Shown here: positions 45,806 through 56,566 of the stretch, one piece after another | Position numbering within the stretch: position 1 is the first letter of the stretch | Layout of the letters: every line of letters starts with the position of its first letter | Origin: Paenibacillus sp. Marseille-Q4541 | GTDB taxonomy: Bacteria; Bacillota; Bacilli; Paenibacillales; Paenibacillaceae | Direction: 5' to 3' | Assembly (NCBI RefSeq): GCF_018310695.1 | Contig: NZ_JAGXCY010000014.1 | Span: forward strand, 43,742 to 107,741 | Length of the DNA stretch: 64,000 nt | Translations under genes and position numbers: made by a program | Notes under the pieces: generated by a model | Databases searched by the model: none | What the model was told of the DNA's origin: nothing | What the model saw: the letters and a program-made list of their open reading frames with translations, nothing else

Positions 45806-46845
45806 TATACATCCGCTCCAGTAAAGGTTACGACTTGGTTTCCTTCCGTTACCTGGCCAATCGTATAGGCTTCTTCTCCGTTTGCACGCAATGTTTCGAG
45901 TGTTTTTTCTGCATCTGCCTCGCCAACTACAATAACCATCCCAATACCCATATTGAAGGTAGTGAACATATCTTTGTTTGAGATGCTGCCTTTATCTTGC
46001 ATCAGTTCAAAGATAGGCAAGATCGGCCATGAACCATGGTGAATCTCTACATTCACGTTTACTGGAAGCATCCGCGGAATATTTTCGATAAATCCACCAC
46101 CCGTAATATGAGCCATCCCTTTCACTTTCACTTCATCCAAAAGGGCAAGAATCGGTTTCACGTACACTTTGGTTGGCTTCAAAAGCTCATCTCCGAGCTT
46201 ACCGCCAAGTTCAGCTACCTCATCATGAAGACTATATCCCGCTTGCTCTAAGAGCAGCTTACGTACGAGAGAGAATCCATTGCTATGAACTCCACTCGAA
46301 GCAACGCCAATTACGGTATCCCCAGGAGCAATCGTACTTCCGTTGATGATTTTGGCTTTATCAACGATACCTACTGTAAACCCAGCAATATCATATTCGC
46401 CTTCACTGTACATACCTGGCATTTCAGCGGTTTCACCACCGATAAGTGCTGCGCCCGATTGATGGCAGCCTTCGGCAATACCAGCTACGATCGCTTCAAT
46501 TTTATCTGGAACCACTTTGTCACAAGCAAGATAGTCGAGGAAGAAAAGGGGTTCGGCTCCCTGAACAACAACGTCGTTTACACACATAGCCACTGCATCA
46601 ATACCAATGGTGTCATGACGATCCATAGCGAATGCAATTTTGAGTTTGGTTCCCACGCCATCTGTACCCGATACCAATACCGGCTCATCGTATTTGTCTT
46701 TATTCAAACCAAACAAAGCGCCAAATCCACCGAGATCAGTCATCACTTCCGGGCGGAATGTACGCTTCACGTGTTTTTTCATCTTTTCAACCGCTTCGTT
46801 GCCTGCCGCGATATCAACGCCGGCATTCTTATATGCTTCTGACAA
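45805..46845 (-). CDS. purM: Phosphoribosylformylglycinamidine cyclo-ligase
   Basis: Closes the imidazole ring of AIR with ATP. The PurM fold is shown by [63 protein letters not shown] and [17 protein letters not shown]. The TTG at 46845 is preferred: AAAGGATGGTG lies six bases before it and the protein then begins as family members do. The frame is open 31 codons further up into the repeat-rich spacer, which would wrongly extend it. Confidence 0.95.
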   Translation of the reverse strand: MSEAYKNAGVDIAAGNEAVEKMKKHVKRTFRPEVMTDLGGFGALFGLNKDKYDEPVLVSGTDGVGTKLKIAFAMDRHDTIGIDAVAMCVNDVVVQGAEPLFFLDYLACDKVVPDKIEAIVAGIAEGCHQSGAALIGGETAEMPGMYSEGEYDIAGFTVGIVDKAKIINGSTIAPGDTVIGVASSGVHSNGFSLVRKLLLEQAGYSLHDEVAELGGKLGDELLKPTKVYVKPILALLDEVKVKGMAHITGGGFIENIPRMLPVNVNVEIHHGSWPILPIFELMQDKGSISNKDMFTTFNMGIGMVIVVGEADAEKTLETLRANGEEAYTIGQVTEGNQVVTFTGADV

Positions 46846-46857
46846 CTTGGACACCAT

Positions 46858-47216
46858 CCTTTTAAGGGAAATCACCCACCTAAATCCTCCCTGACAGGGA
46901 GGACCCCAAAGGGGCAACGCCCCTCTGGACACCCGCAAATTTGCTAGCGGACCGGAGTTTTGGGTGTTCTTGCTATGTTTACGTTGGTGCTGTGGATTGC
47001 TAAGGGTCTTTCAGACCGGCTTACATTCGGATCATTGTGTGCGAGAGCTCAGCTAGGAAGTCCACCTGTTTGCCTTCAGCAAATGTGGCGGCTTCCCTAG
47101 CTGAGCAAAAGACTTCGAGCTTCACGCGGTAGCTCCGCTGAATCTCTCTGTTCGCCTGCGGCAAGTGCGAAGCTTCTCTCTGGCTTCGCCAAGGGCATAC
47201 ACCATGCTTGCTTAGC
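46858..47216. repeat. Hairpin-rich repeat-like element between purF and purM
   Basis: A 359-base spacer unlike the rest of the operon. It holds a 60-base hairpin (47047-47106: GCTCAGCTAGG-AAG with CTTCCCTAGCTGAGC, with CCAC/GTGG and TTTGC/GCAAA inside). It also holds CCTCCCT-GAC-AGGGAGG, CCCC-AAA-GGGG, GGGGC-AAC-GCCCC and TTCGC/GCGAA stems. The phrase GGGGCGTTGCCCCTTTGGGG with CCTCCCTGTCAGGGAGG is of a kind seen in dispersed intergenic repeats of Firmicutes. Only one copy is in the window. Confidence 0.55.
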
Positions 47217-48698
47217 TTAGCAGCCGCAGCCGACCTTTGCCCCTTCTTTGAAACTTAGGGTCGTCGGGTAATCATTATCAAAGCAGGCAAGGCATAAGCC
47301 ACCTTTATAATCATCTTGATGATTGCCTTGAATCGAGGCAATCAGGCCTTCGGGACTGAGGAAAGACAACGAGTCTGCATTGATTTCTTTACAAATCTCT
47401 TCAATCGATTTGTTAGATGCAATCAGTTCATCCCGGTTCGGGGTGTCAATCCCGTAGAAACAAGGATTTTTAAACGGAGGTGAAGTAATCCGTACATGCA
47501 CCTCGGTCGCCCCTGCATCACGCAGCATATTTACGATCCGGCGTGATGTGGTTCCTCGTACGATCGAGTCATCAATCATGACAACACGCTTACCTTCTAC
47601 CACACGGCGTACCGCACTCAGCTTCATCTTCACGCCCTGCTCACGCAGTTCCTGACTTGGCTGAATAAACGTTCGGCCGGTATATTTATTCTTGATCATT
47701 CCCAGCTCATAAGGAATGCCGGTTTGTTCGGCATATCCGATTGCCGCGGAAATACTAGAATCCGGTACACCTGTCACCACATCGGCATCTATGAAGGATT
47801 CAATCGCCATTTGGCTACCCATCCGTTTTCTAGCCGAGTGCTGATTCGAACCGTTCATGTCACTATCCGGACGAGCAAAGTAGATATATTCCATCGCACA
47901 AAGAGCTTTACGATGCTTCTTCTCTTCAAAACGATCTTCATGCAGTCCGTTTTCATCCAAGATTAGCATTTCACCAGGCTCAATATCTCGAATCAGTTCT
48001 GCGCCAATCGTCTCCAGTGCACATGTCTCGGAAGCGAAAATATATCCATCTCCCAGCTTACCCATCGTCAAAGGACGAAGTCCATGCGGATCAGAAGCCA
48101 CAAGAAGACGGTCGTTCGTCATAATCAGAAATGCATATCCTCCCACAATTCGGCGGAAAGCATCTTTAGCCGCTTCAATTAAATCCTTGGATGAACGTGC
48201 AATTAGATGAGCAATAACTTCGGTGTCACTTGTTGTCTGAAAAATCGATCCGCTCTGCTCCAGTTCCTTACGGATCTCCGGCGCATTAACGATATTTCCG
48301 TTTGTAGCGACAGCGAGATCACCGTCACGATATTTAAATACAAGAGGCTGTGCATTGGTCAGTTTGCTGTCTCCACTGGTCGAATATCGTACATGACCAA
48401 TAGAGATGTCCCCTGTCAAGGAAGCCATAAGATCTTTCGTAAATACTTCTTTAACGAGACCCATCCCGCGGTGGTAATGGAACTCATTGCCGTCACTAAC
48501 ACACATGCCGGCACTTTCTTCTCCACGATGCTGAAGTGCGTGAAGTCCGTAATAGGATAAAGAGGCGGCTTCAGGGTGTCTGTACACCCCGAAAACCCCG
48601 CACTCCTCTTTTAATTTATCGAAAAGTCCTTCTTTACCTGAACCCTCGTTGTAATAATCACCTGTCCAGAACTTCGGAGTGCTTACTTCATCAGACAT
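47217..48698 (-). CDS. purF: Amidophosphoribosyltransferase
   Basis: Committed step: makes phosphoribosylamine from PRPP and glutamine. The Ntn nucleophile is C33 in [15 protein letters not shown] after a propeptide. The glutaminase domain shows [12 protein letters not shown]. The PRPP motif is [15 protein letters not shown]. Cysteines in [10 protein letters not shown] and near CAMEYIYF fit the oxygen-labile 4Fe-4S cluster of the B. subtilis enzyme. Its start overlaps the purL end by 16 bases. Confidence 0.97.
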   Translation of the reverse strand: MSDEVSTPKFWTGDYYNEGSGKEGLFDKLKEECGVFGVYRHPEAASLSYYGLHALQHRGEESAGMCVSDGNEFHYHRGMGLVKEVFTKDLMASLTGDISIGHVRYSTSGDSKLTNAQPLVFKYRDGDLAVATNGNIVNAPEIRKELEQSGSIFQTTSDTEVIAHLIARSSKDLIEAAKDAFRRIVGGYAFLIMTNDRLLVASDPHGLRPLTMGKLGDGYIFASETCALETIGAELIRDIEPGEMLILDENGLHEDRFEEKKHRKALCAMEYIYFARPDSDMNGSNQHSARKRMGSQMAIESFIDADVVTGVPDSSISAAIGYAEQTGIPYELGMIKNKYTGRTFIQPSQELREQGVKMKLSAVRRVVEGKRVVMIDDSIVRGTTSRRIVNMLRDAGATEVHVRITSPPFKNPCFYGIDTPNRDELIASNKSIEEICKEINADSLSFLSPEGLIASIQGNHQDDYKGGLCLACFDNDYPTTLSFKEGAKVGCGC

Positions 48699-50926
48699 GG
48701 AATAACATCCTCCCAGACCTGTTTCAGAACCGCTACCGGTTCGTTCACAGCTGATGTACCGTTCAACTCCACTGTTAGATTGCTGCCTGTTACTTGTCCG
48801 ATCACTTGTACAGGAACTCCGCTGTTTTTAATAAATGTTACTAACGCTTCTGCATTATCTTTCGTTGCCGTAAGCAAAATACGAGACTGACTTTCACTAA
48901 ACAAAGCAATATCTTTACGAAGCTCTGTAGCCATACTTACGTTTGCACCCTTGCCACCACTAATACAGCTTTCTGCGAGTGCAACAGCTAGCCCACCTTC
49001 AGACAAGTCATGTGCAGACTGTACAAGCCCTTTTTGAATCGCTCCAAGTACGGCATCTTGTAGTGCCTTCTCTACGGTAAGGTTCAGCTGTGGCGGACGA
49101 CCTTCAGTCAAACCGTGTACCGCATATTGGAACTCACTTCCGCCGAGTTCAGCGAAGGTATCTCCGAGCAGGATAATCACATCGCCCTCGTTTTTGAAGC
49201 CTTGCGTTGTAATATGATCCGTATCATGTACGAGCCCTACCATACCGACAACCGGAGTCGGATAGATCGCTCCTTTTGCATTTTCATTGTACATACTTAC
49301 GTTACCGCCGATCACCGGCGTTCCAAGTACGTTACAAGCTTCCGCCATACCGTCTACTGATTTTTCCATTTGCCAGAAAATATCTGGTTTCTCTGGAGAA
49401 CCAAAATTCAAGTTATCTGTAATAGCCAGCGGCTCTGCGCCAGAACATACAATGTTACGCGCTGCTTCACTGACCGCAATTTTGCCGCCTACTTCTGGAT
49501 CAAGGTATACATAACGACCATTGCAATCTGTTGTCATTGCAAGACCTTTACGTGTTCCGTGTACAGTGACGACTGCTGCATCTGAACCTGGACGAACGGC
49601 TGTACTTGTACGAACCATATAGTCATATTGGTTATACACCCATGCTTTGCTGGAAACGGTCGGAGATGACAGTACCTTTTTCAGAGCACCTGTAAGATCC
49701 GACACTTCTTCATAACGCAAGGTGTCGATTTTTCCGTTTTCTATATAATACGCTGGAACGGAAGACGGTTTGTTGTATACCGGACATTCGTCAACGAGTG
49801 CCGTAACCGGCATGTCGCCAACAACCTCACCGTGATGATACAACTTCAATCTTCCATCATCCGTTACTTTACCAACCTTGGCACAGATAACGCCCCAACG
49901 TTCAAAGATTTCCATCGCTTGTGCTTCATCTTTCGGTTCAACCACGAAGAGCATCCGCTCTTGAGATTCAGATAACATCATTTCATAAGGGGTCATACCC
50001 TCTTCACGTTGCGGTACTTGGTCAAGGTATAGTTCTAGACCATTTCCTGCTTTACTTGCCATCTCCGCACTAGAACAAGTCAGTCCTGCTGCACCCATAT
50101 CTTGAATACCAAGAACGATGCCAGAATCAATCAGTTCGAGACAAGATTCCATTACGAGCTTTTCCATAAATGGATCGCCGACCTGAACCGCTGTACGTTT
50201 GGATTCGGATTCTTCTGTAAGTTCTACTGAAGCGAATGTTGCACCATGAATTCCATCACGCCCGGTTGGAGGTCCTACGTAGAACACAGGATTTCCTACA
50301 CCTTTTGCAACACCACGCTGGATTTTATCATGGTCAATGAGTCCGACACACATGGCATTAACTAGCGGATTCCCATCATAGCTCTCATCGAACATGACTT
50401 CGCCGCCGACGGTTGGAATCCCGATACAGTTTCCATAACCAGCGATACCGGATACAACATGCTCAAACAGGTATTTCACGCGGTCACTCTCGAGTTTCCC
50501 GAAACGAAGGGAATTCAGTGTCGCAATCGGTCTTGCTCCCATGGAGAAGATATCACGGATAATGCCGCCGACTCCCGTTGCCGCACCTTGAAAAGGCTCT
50601 ACCGCAGAGGGATGGTTATGACTCTCGATTTTAAATACAACAGCCTGATTATCGCCAATGTCGACAATCCCTGCTCCTTCACCCGGTCCCATTAGGACAC
50701 GTTCTCCCGTCGTTGGGAAGCGGCGAAGAAGAGGTTTGGAGTTCTTGTACGCACAATGCTCAGACCACATTACGCTAAATACGCCAATTTCCGTGTAATT
50801 GGGCTGACGACCCATAAAAGATACGATCAAATCATACTCACTGTCCGAAACGCCCATTTGCTGATAAAGTTTATGCTCTGCAACCTGAGCTGCAGTTGGT
50901 TCTTTAACGGATACTTGCTGCGTCAT
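48683..50926 (-). CDS. purL: Phosphoribosylformylglycinamidine synthase, large subunit
   Basis: ATP-dependent conversion of FGAR to FGAM, working as a complex with PurQ (glutaminase) and PurS. The 747-residue length is that of the small Gram-positive PurL. Motifs: [70 protein letters not shown] [14 protein letters not shown], and [16 protein letters not shown]. Its start overlaps the purQ end by 23 bases. Confidence 0.97.
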   Translation of the reverse strand: MTQQVSVKEPTAAQVAEHKLYQQMGVSDSEYDLIVSFMGRQPNYTEIGVFSVMWSEHCAYKNSKPLLRRFPTTGERVLMGPGEGAGIVDIGDNQAVVFKIESHNHPSAVEPFQGAATGVGGIIRDIFSMGARPIATLNSLRFGKLESDRVKYLFEHVVSGIAGYGNCIGIPTVGGEVMFDESYDGNPLVNAMCVGLIDHDKIQRGVAKGVGNPVFYVGPPTGRDGIHGATFASVELTEESESKRTAVQVGDPFMEKLVMESCLELIDSGIVLGIQDMGAAGLTCSSAEMASKAGNGLELYLDQVPQREEGMTPYEMMLSESQERMLFVVEPKDEAQAMEIFERWGVICAKVGKVTDDGRLKLYHHGEVVGDMPVTALVDECPVYNKPSSVPAYYIENGKIDTLRYEEVSDLTGALKKVLSSPTVSSKAWVYNQYDYMVRTSTAVRPGSDAAVVTVHGTRKGLAMTTDCNGRYVYLDPEVGGKIAVSEAARNIVCSGAEPLAITDNLNFGSPEKPDIFWQMEKSVDGMAEACNVLGTPVIGGNVSMYNENAKGAIYPTPVVGMVGLVHDTDHITTQGFKNEGDVIILLGDTFAELGGSEFQYAVHGLTEGRPPQLNLTVEKALQDAVLGAIQKGLVQSAHDLSEGGLAVALAESCISGGKGANVSMATELRKDIALFSESQSRILLTATKDNAEALVTFIKNSGVPVQVIGQVTGSNLTVELNGTSAVNEPVAVLKQVWEDVIPCLMK

Positions 50927-51593
50927 GCTGATCCCTCCAGGAGTTCAAAATCGAAGTAAACATACGTTTGCCATCCGTCGTTCCAAGCACTTCATTCACG
51001 GCACGTTCCGGGTGAGGCATCATGCCAACGACGTTACCGGTTTTATTGCTGACACCGGCAATGTTATTTAAAGATCCGTTAGGATTATTTTTATAAGTAA
51101 AGACGATCTGGTTATTTGCTGTAATTTCAGCCAGTGTCTCTTCATCACAGTAATAGTTGCCTTCTCCGTGAGCGATTGGAATGACGATTTCTTCGCCTGC
51201 CACATATTCGCGAGTAAACGGAGTATTGTTATTTTCCACTTTTAATACCGAGTCCTGACAAATGAACTTCATACCTTCGTTGCGGAGCAGTGCACCTGGA
51301 AGGAGACCTGCTTCCGTGAGGATTTGGAACCCATTGCAGATTCCGATGATATATTTGCCTTGTTCTGCTGCCTTAGCTACTTCATTCATGACGGGAGCAA
51401 AACGAGAAATCGCTCCGCATCTTAGATAATCGCCGTAAGAAAAACCACCGGGTACAATGATGCAATCATAAGCCGACAAGTCTGTCGCTGTATGCCATAC
51501 ATAGTCGACAGTTTGTCCTACTGTATCTTCAACTGCTTTGAAGCAGTCGATATCACAGTTGGAGCCTGGAAAGACGAGAACTGCAAATTTCAT
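50904..51593 (-). CDS. purQ: Phosphoribosylformylglycinamidine synthase, glutaminase subunit
   Basis: Class I glutamine amidotransferase that feeds ammonia to PurL. The nucleophile elbow is [19 protein letters not shown]. The histidine and glutamate are in [10 protein letters not shown]. The N-terminus [18 protein letters not shown] and [19 protein letters not shown] are typical. 229 residues. It starts 3 bases after the purS stop. Confidence 0.97.
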   Translation of the reverse strand: MKFAVLVFPGSNCDIDCFKAVEDTVGQTVDYVWHTATDLSAYDCIIVPGGFSYGDYLRCGAISRFAPVMNEVAKAAEQGKYIIGICNGFQILTEAGLLPGALLRNEGMKFICQDSVLKVENNNTPFTREYVAGEEIVIPIAHGEGNYYCDEETLAEITANNQIVFTYKNNPNGSLNNIAGVSNKTGNVVGMMPHPERAVNEVLGTTDGKRMFTSILNSWRDQHDAASIR

Positions 51594-51596
51594 GGA

Positions 51597-51842
51597 TTAA
51601 ACCTCCAATTCAAAGCGATAGTCTTCTACAACCGTGTTGGCGAGTAGTTTTTCACACATCACTTTCACGCGTTCTTCTGCTTCCTTCTTATCACTTGTGT
51701 CTAGTGTGAGCTCAAGGTATTTACCGATTCTTGCACTTTCCACTTCTGCAAAACCCATCGAATGCAGTGCACCTTGCACAGCAACGCCTTGCGGATCAAG
51801 CACGCTTTGTTTGATAGTCACGTATACAGTAGCTTTTATCAT
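51597..51842 (-). CDS. purS: Phosphoribosylformylglycinamidine synthase, PurS subunit
   Basis: Small dimeric subunit that bridges PurL and PurQ and forms the ammonia path. VYVTIKQSVLDPQGVAVQGALHSMGF and VRIGKYLEL-like ARIGKYLELTL are diagnostic. 81 residues. The ATG follows AGGAGGAAC. The AT-rich 236-base gap above it (51843-52078) holds no gene or clear hairpin. Confidence 0.95.
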   Translation of the reverse strand: MIKATVYVTIKQSVLDPQGVAVQGALHSMGFAEVESARIGKYLELTLDTSDKKEAEERVKVMCEKLLANTVVEDYRFELEV

Positions 51843-52078
51843 AATCGGAAGTTCCTCCTAAGGAATGGTAAAAGATTTTGGTAATAGTCAAAGGCTTGCG
51901 GTTTTACTGTGATGATATTTAATTGTGTTAAATCTATCATGCTATGAATCTTTCTTTTTTGAATCTATCATTATTTAAAAACATGGCTCTATCTATTTGA
52001 AATCTTTCTAATTGGCTATGCTATTAAAAACTTCTTAGCTTAATGATTTATGGGATGAAGTAAAAGGACGTGTTTTAC

Positions 52079-52951
52079 CTACATTGTCAGTCGCTTCATA
52101 ATATCCTTATAACGTGCTGATGTTGCTTCAACGACCTGCTGCGGAAGTGGATCTGGCTGACTGTTTTTGTCCCAATCGGTGGAGGCCAGATACGTTCTAA
52201 CAGGTTCTTTATCCATGCTGTCTATTTCTACATCCAGTGCATAATTTTCTTTGGCCCAGAATCTGGAGGCGTCTGGTGTGAAAATCTCATCGATGAGAAT
52301 CACATTTCCGTCTACCATTCCGAATTCAAACTTACAATCTGCCAAAATAATGCCTCGTTTCTCGCAATAATCTCTTGCATACTCATAGAGTTGAAGGCTT
52401 TTTGCTTTAAGCTCTTGAGCTAGCTCTTTCCCTACGATCTCTTCCATCTGAGCCATCGAGATATCCTCGTCATGACCAACATCATTTTTGGCTGCTGGGG
52501 TAAAAATGGGGTGTTCCAGCTTGGAGTTCTTACGCAGACCTTTCGGAAGCTCAATACCATTGACGGTTCCAGAAGCCTCGTATTGTCTCCAGCCGCCGCC
52601 CGTAATATAGCCACGAACTACACACTCGATATCGATACGTTCTGCCTTACGTGTAACCATGACGCGATCTTTCAACTGTTCTTTATCTTTGACCACATCA
52701 CCAAGCAAATCTACATCCGTGTGAACGACGTGGTTCTCCATCCATTCTTTTGTCTGATCAAACCAGAATGCACTAAGACGGTTCAGAACATTCCCTTTCT
52801 CGGGAACATCCGGCGTAAGTACATAATCAAAAGCGGAAATACGATCCGTTACAACAATCAGATAGTGTTCGCCTAGATCATACAATTCGCGAACTTTACC
52901 TTTGTATAACAGTGGTACGCTGATGAGTTCTACCGCGGTAGACAGTGCCAT
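52079..52951 (-). CDS. purC: SAICAR synthase, long form
   Basis: Joins aspartate to CAIR with ATP. The motifs YKGKVRELYDLGEHYLIVVTDRISAFDYVL, ECVVRGYITGGGWRQYE and ILADCKFEFGMVDG...LIDEIFTPDASRFW are diagnostic. At 290 residues from ATG 52951 (GGAGTG eight bases before) it is of the longer type seen in many Gram-negatives and yeast, not the ~240-residue B. subtilis form. Confidence 0.95.
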   Translation of the reverse strand: MALSTAVELISVPLLYKGKVRELYDLGEHYLIVVTDRISAFDYVLTPDVPEKGNVLNRLSAFWFDQTKEWMENHVVHTDVDLLGDVVKDKEQLKDRVMVTRKAERIDIECVVRGYITGGGWRQYEASGTVNGIELPKGLRKNSKLEHPIFTPAAKNDVGHDEDISMAQMEEIVGKELAQELKAKSLQLYEYARDYCEKRGIILADCKFEFGMVDGNVILIDEIFTPDASRFWAKENYALDVEIDSMDKEPVRTYLASTDWDKNSQPDPLPQQVVEATSARYKDIMKRLTM

Positions 52952-52991
52952 AGCTTGAATCACTCCACAACTTCATATTTAAAAAATGGAC

Positions 52992-53022
52992 CTGCCTTGG
53001 CACTTTTTCAATGCCAAGGCAG
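52992..53022 (-). terminator. Hairpin between purB and purC
   Basis: CTGCCTTGGCA and TGCCAAGGCAG form a perfect 11-base-pair stem with a nine-base loop. On the minus strand GGTCCATTTTTT follows. It looks like a weak intrinsic terminator or a processing/stability element inside the operon. Confidence 0.65.
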
Positions 53023-53083
53023 ATTACAAATTTCGTTACATGTTACTGCCTAGTACATTCTTGCTCCTCTATTTCACAAGATC

Positions 53084-54382
53084 CTATTCGTTCAGGCCCA
53101 GCTTAGCAAAGATCGTGTCTACATGCTTCAAATGCCATGCCGGATTAAAAGCATCTTCGATTTCATCTGCACTCAGTGCTTCAGTAATCTCCGGAGTGGA
53201 TTCTACAATGTCACGGAACTGACGCTGTGTTTCCCACGCTTCCATAGCACGAGGTTGAACCGTATCGTATGCTTGCTCACGGCTGAATCCTTTATCTATT
53301 AGTTTCGTCATAATACGGCCGGAGAAAGGAACACCATACGTTCTTGCCATGTTGCGTTTCATGTTTTCCGGGAATACCGTCAGGTTCTTCACAATGTTAC
53401 CGAAACGGTTCAGCATATAGTTCAGCAGCATCGTTGCGTCTGGCAAGATGACACGCTCAGCGGAAGAATGTGAGATATCACGCTCATGCCAGAGCGTTAC
53501 GTTCTCATATGCAGTAAGCATATGTCCACGGATCACACGAGACAAACCAGAAATATTTTCGCTGCCGATTGGGTTACGTTTATGCGGCATTGCCGATGAT
53601 CCCTTTTGTCCTTTTGCAAAAGCTTCTTCCACTTCACGGAATTCACTCTTCTGAAGCGCACGTACTTCGGTTGCAAATTTGTCGAGTGAAGTCGCGATCA
53701 GAGCAAGAGTAGCCATGTATTCTGCATGACGGTCACGTTGCAATGTTTGTGTGGAGATTGGAGCTGCCTTCGTTCCGAGCTTTTTACATACAAACTCTTC
53801 AACAAAAGGATCAATATTCGCGTAAGTTCCAACCGCACCGGAAATTTTACCGTATTGAACATTGTCTGCTGCACGGCGGAAACGTTCCAGATTACGCTTC
53901 ATTTCCTCATGCCATAGTGCCATCTTCAGACCAAATGTAGTCGGTTCTGCATGAACGCCATGAGTACGTCCCATCATTGGCGTATGTTTATACTGGATTG
54001 CTTTATCTTTCAAAATTTCAATGAAATTCAGGATATCTTTCTCCAAAATTTCATTCGCTTGACGAAGCAGGTAACCATTCGCAGTATCTACTACGTCAGT
54101 AGAAGTCAGGCCATAATGTACCCATTTACGCTCTTCACCCAAACTTTCCGATACAGTACGAGTAAATGCGATGACATCATGGCGAGTTTCCTTCTCAATC
54201 TCATAGATACGATCGATATCAAAGCTTGCATTTTTCCGAAGCAGTGCTGCGTCTTCTTTTGGAATCACTCCAAGTTCTACCCAAGCTTCACAAGCACAAA
54301 TTTCAACTTCTAACCAAGCTTTGAATTTATTTTCTTCGGTCCAAATGTCCCTCATTTCGGGTCTGCTATAGCGTTCAATCAT
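53084..54382 (-). CDS. purB: Adenylosuccinate lyase
   Basis: Acts twice: releases fumarate from SAICAR and from adenylosuccinate. The fumarase-superfamily signature [16 protein letters not shown] is present, with [13 protein letters not shown] and [16 protein letters not shown] holding the catalytic histidine. ATG 54382 overlaps the purK stop (ATGA), and GGAGG lies 11 bases upstream; six extra codons above are unlikely to be used. Confidence 0.97.
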   Translation of the reverse strand: MIERYSRPEMRDIWTEENKFKAWLEVEICACEAWVELGVIPKEDAALLRKNASFDIDRIYEIEKETRHDVIAFTRTVSESLGEERKWVHYGLTSTDVVDTANGYLLRQANEILEKDILNFIEILKDKAIQYKHTPMMGRTHGVHAEPTTFGLKMALWHEEMKRNLERFRRAADNVQYGKISGAVGTYANIDPFVEEFVCKKLGTKAAPISTQTLQRDRHAEYMATLALIATSLDKFATEVRALQKSEFREVEEAFAKGQKGSSAMPHKRNPIGSENISGLSRVIRGHMLTAYENVTLWHERDISHSSAERVILPDATMLLNYMLNRFGNIVKNLTVFPENMKRNMARTYGVPFSGRIMTKLIDKGFSREQAYDTVQPRAMEAWETQRQFRDIVESTPEITEALSADEIEDAFNPAWHLKHVDTIFAKLGLNE

Positions 54383-55593
54383 AAATTTTGATTCCTCCAA
54401 ATATTTGTTTTCTCAACCCACATCAGTGCATGCTGCACATCGTGACATAAAAGATTAATATGCCCCATTTTACGGCCTATCTTAGCTTCGTCTTTTCCAT
54501 ACAAATGAAGTTTTGCAACAATGCCGAGTTCTTCCGCCAGCGGGTCTGGACTAGACAAACGAGTCGTTACCTCTTCCATATGTTCACCCAGTACATTGAC
54601 CATAACAACTGGACATAGTAATGTGGTGTCCGCAAGAGGAAGACCGCAAATCGCTCTTACATGCTGCTCAAATTGAGTAGTCGTACAAGCTTCCATCGTG
54701 TAGTGACCTGAGTTATGAGGACGTGGGGCCAGCTCATTAATGTATAGTTGCCCTTCCCCCGTCACAAACATCTCTACGGCAAGCAGTCCTACAACCTGTA
54801 GCGATTCGGCAATCTGTGAAGCCAGATGCTGTGCTTCGAGTTGAAGTTCAGAAGATACTCTTGCAGGTACAATCGATGTATGAAGAATATTGTTCACATG
54901 TATGTTTTCTGCCGGAGGGAACGTTCTTTTCTCCCCTTGTGGATTGCGTGCTGCAACGACAGAGATTTCACAAGTAAAAGAAATGAATTGCTCGAGTACG
55001 AGTTCCGTAGTGCTGCCTCCAAGTTCTTCATATGCTGTAAGTGCTGCTTGCTTCTCGCGAATCACACGCTGGCCTTTTCCGTCATATCCCCCGGTTACCG
55101 TCTTCAGTACACAAGGTACACCGAGTTCTTCCACTGCCTGAACCATGTCCTCAGCACTCTTCACTTCCCGGTAGGGAGCAACAGGAACACCCGCTGCTTC
55201 GAGAGCTTGTTTCTCTCTTAGTCTGTGCTGTGTCGTATATAACAATTTACTACCTTGGGGTACATAGGATTCTTTTTCAAGAAGGGCTGCTACATCAGCA
55301 TCCACATTTTCGAATTCATAGGTGATGACATCGCACCGACTTGCAAGCTCACGAGCTGCGTTCTGGTCACCGTAACCTGCTACAATCTGCTCAGCAATTT
55401 GTCCGCAAGGGGATGATTCAGCAGGGTCTAACGTAATGAAACGATATCCCATTGCCGCTCCGGATAACGTCATCATTCGTCCAAGCTGTCCACCACCGAG
55501 TACGCCAATGACGGATCCAGGTTTAATGATATTCACGTTTGAATCATTCGCCTTCATCTTTTCAATTGCTGTACTTGCGTTGTCTCGAATCAT
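54379..55593 (-). CDS. purK: N5-carboxyaminoimidazole ribonucleotide synthase
   Basis: ATP-grasp enzyme that carboxylates AIR to N5-CAIR. The motifs [58 protein letters not shown] are typical. 404 residues, with an N-terminal extension of about 25. Overlaps purE by four bases (ATGA). Confidence 0.97.
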   Translation of the reverse strand: MIRDNASTAIEKMKANDSNVNIIKPGSVIGVLGGGQLGRMMTLSGAAMGYRFITLDPAESSPCGQIAEQIVAGYGDQNAARELASRCDVITYEFENVDADVAALLEKESYVPQGSKLLYTTQHRLREKQALEAAGVPVAPYREVKSAEDMVQAVEELGVPCVLKTVTGGYDGKGQRVIREKQAALTAYEELGGSTTELVLEQFISFTCEISVVAARNPQGEKRTFPPAENIHVNNILHTSIVPARVSSELQLEAQHLASQIAESLQVVGLLAVEMFVTGEGQLYINELAPRPHNSGHYTMEACTTTQFEQHVRAICGLPLADTTLLCPVVMVNVLGEHMEEVTTRLSSPDPLAEELGIVAKLHLYGKDEAKIGRKMGHINLLCHDVQHALMWVEKTNIWRNQNL

Positions 55594-56075
55594 AGGGTGT
55601 CACTGCTTTCAAGCACTTCATTACGGATACGATCTCTTCTTTCCGTTATACGGTGTGCAACATCAGGATTAAAAGAGCCAATGATCTGTGCTGCCAGTAG
55701 TCCAGCGTTGACTGCACCAGCTTTCCCTATTGCTACGGTAGCAACAGGAATGCCGCCTGGCATTTGTACGATGGATAACAAGGAGTCAAGCCCATTTAAA
55801 GCTTTGGACTGTACAGGAACGCCAATGACAGGCACAACCGTTTTGGACGCTACCATCCCTGGCAAGTGCGCAGCTCCCCCTGCTCCAGCAATAATTACCT
55901 TGATCCCGCGCTCATAAGCAGACTCTGCATATTCAAACATCAGGTCTGGCGTACGATGAGCGGACACTACCTTTTTCTCATAAGGAATGTTAAGCTCCTC
56001 AAGCACTTCACACGCATGCGCCATGGTTTCCCAATCCGACTTGCTTCCCATAATAACACCGACTTGCAATGACAT
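55590..56075 (-). CDS. purE: N5-carboxyaminoimidazole ribonucleotide mutase
   Basis: Converts N5-CAIR to CAIR together with PurK. The motifs [44 protein letters not shown] and [13 protein letters not shown] are diagnostic of class I PurE. 161 residues, first gene of the operon. The ATG follows AAGGGAGAGG. Confidence 0.97.
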   Translation of the reverse strand: MSLQVGVIMGSKSDWETMAHACEVLEELNIPYEKKVVSAHRTPDLMFEYAESAYERGIKVIIAGAGGAAHLPGMVASKTVVPVIGVPVQSKALNGLDSLLSIVQMPGGIPVATVAIGKAGAVNAGLLAAQIIGSFNPDVAHRITERRDRIRNEVLESSDTL

Positions 56076-56109
56076 CTAATCCTCTCCCTTTGATCCAAAC
56101 TTCTATTCA

Positions 56110-56157
56110 AAATAAAAACCGAAATCCTTGAGAAGAAGATCAATTCACGGATTCCGG
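56110..56157 (-). terminator. Riboswitch-controlled terminator in the pur leader
   Basis: On the minus strand CCGGAATCC pairs with GGATTTCGG (nine pairs, one G-U), followed by TTTTTATTTT, 35 bases before purE. It is the likely expression platform of the aptamer above. Confidence 0.75.
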
Positions 56158-56249
56158 ACATTTTGCAGAAGATACCTGTTTCCCTTCATGGGCATGGAAA
56201 AGCGTCAGCCATTAAGCCGCGGCTATTAGCTGCGGACGGCACAGATACC

Positions 56250-56316
56250 CTCGTAGTCCGGAAATTTTCGGTCTCCAGGTAGATACTTCCGGGCCATATC
56301 CCCGGCATTATACGAG
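56250..56316 (-). ncRNA. Guanine-class purine riboswitch aptamer
   Basis: On the minus strand P1 is formed by CTCGTA and TACGAG. The conserved ATAATG and loop GGATATGG, junction AAGTATCTACC, loop GACCGAAAATTTCC and J3/1 GACTAC all follow the purine aptamer pattern. The C in GACTAC is the ligand-pairing base, so guanine or hypoxanthine rather than adenine is sensed. It should terminate pur transcription when guanine is ample. Confidence 0.92.
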
Positions 56317-56377
56317 TTATTTATATGGTTTTCATTGAGATTTACGTTTTCCTATTCCTTCTTGCTTTACCTCTCAT

Positions 56378-56407
56378 AGTTTAACAATCCCCTACACTAG
56401 ATGTCAA
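56378..56407 (-). promoter_or_regulatory. pur operon promoter
   Basis: TTGACA (56407-56402) and TAAACT (56383-56378) are 18 bases apart, with transcription expected to begin about 55 bases before the aptamer. Confidence 0.75.
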
Positions 56408-56410
56408 CTT

Positions 56411-56455
56411 AAAGACGAACATTCAATAGATTGATATTTGTAATGTTCGTGATTT
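56411..56455 (-). promoter_or_regulatory. Tandem PurR boxes
   Basis: CGAACATT (56416-56423) and its reverse complement AATGTTCG (56442-56449) are 18 bases apart, just upstream of the -35. B. subtilis PurR binds such paired, inverted CGAA-containing PurBoxes in front of the pur operon and represses it unless PRPP is high. Confidence 0.82.
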
Positions 56456-56464
56456 TTGCTAATA

Positions 56465-56515
56465 AACAAAAAACAAAAACCAGTAACTTCCACCTATGAT
56501 GAAAGATACTGGTTT
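56465..56515 (-). terminator. Universal stress protein gene terminator
   Basis: On the minus strand AAACCAGTA..CTTTC pairs with GAAG..TACTGGTTT, followed by TTGTTTTTTG. Confidence 0.8.
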
Positions 56516-56566
56516 GGATTAATTTATTTACGTATGTGATAAACATTTTGTATTAATTTTCCTAGC

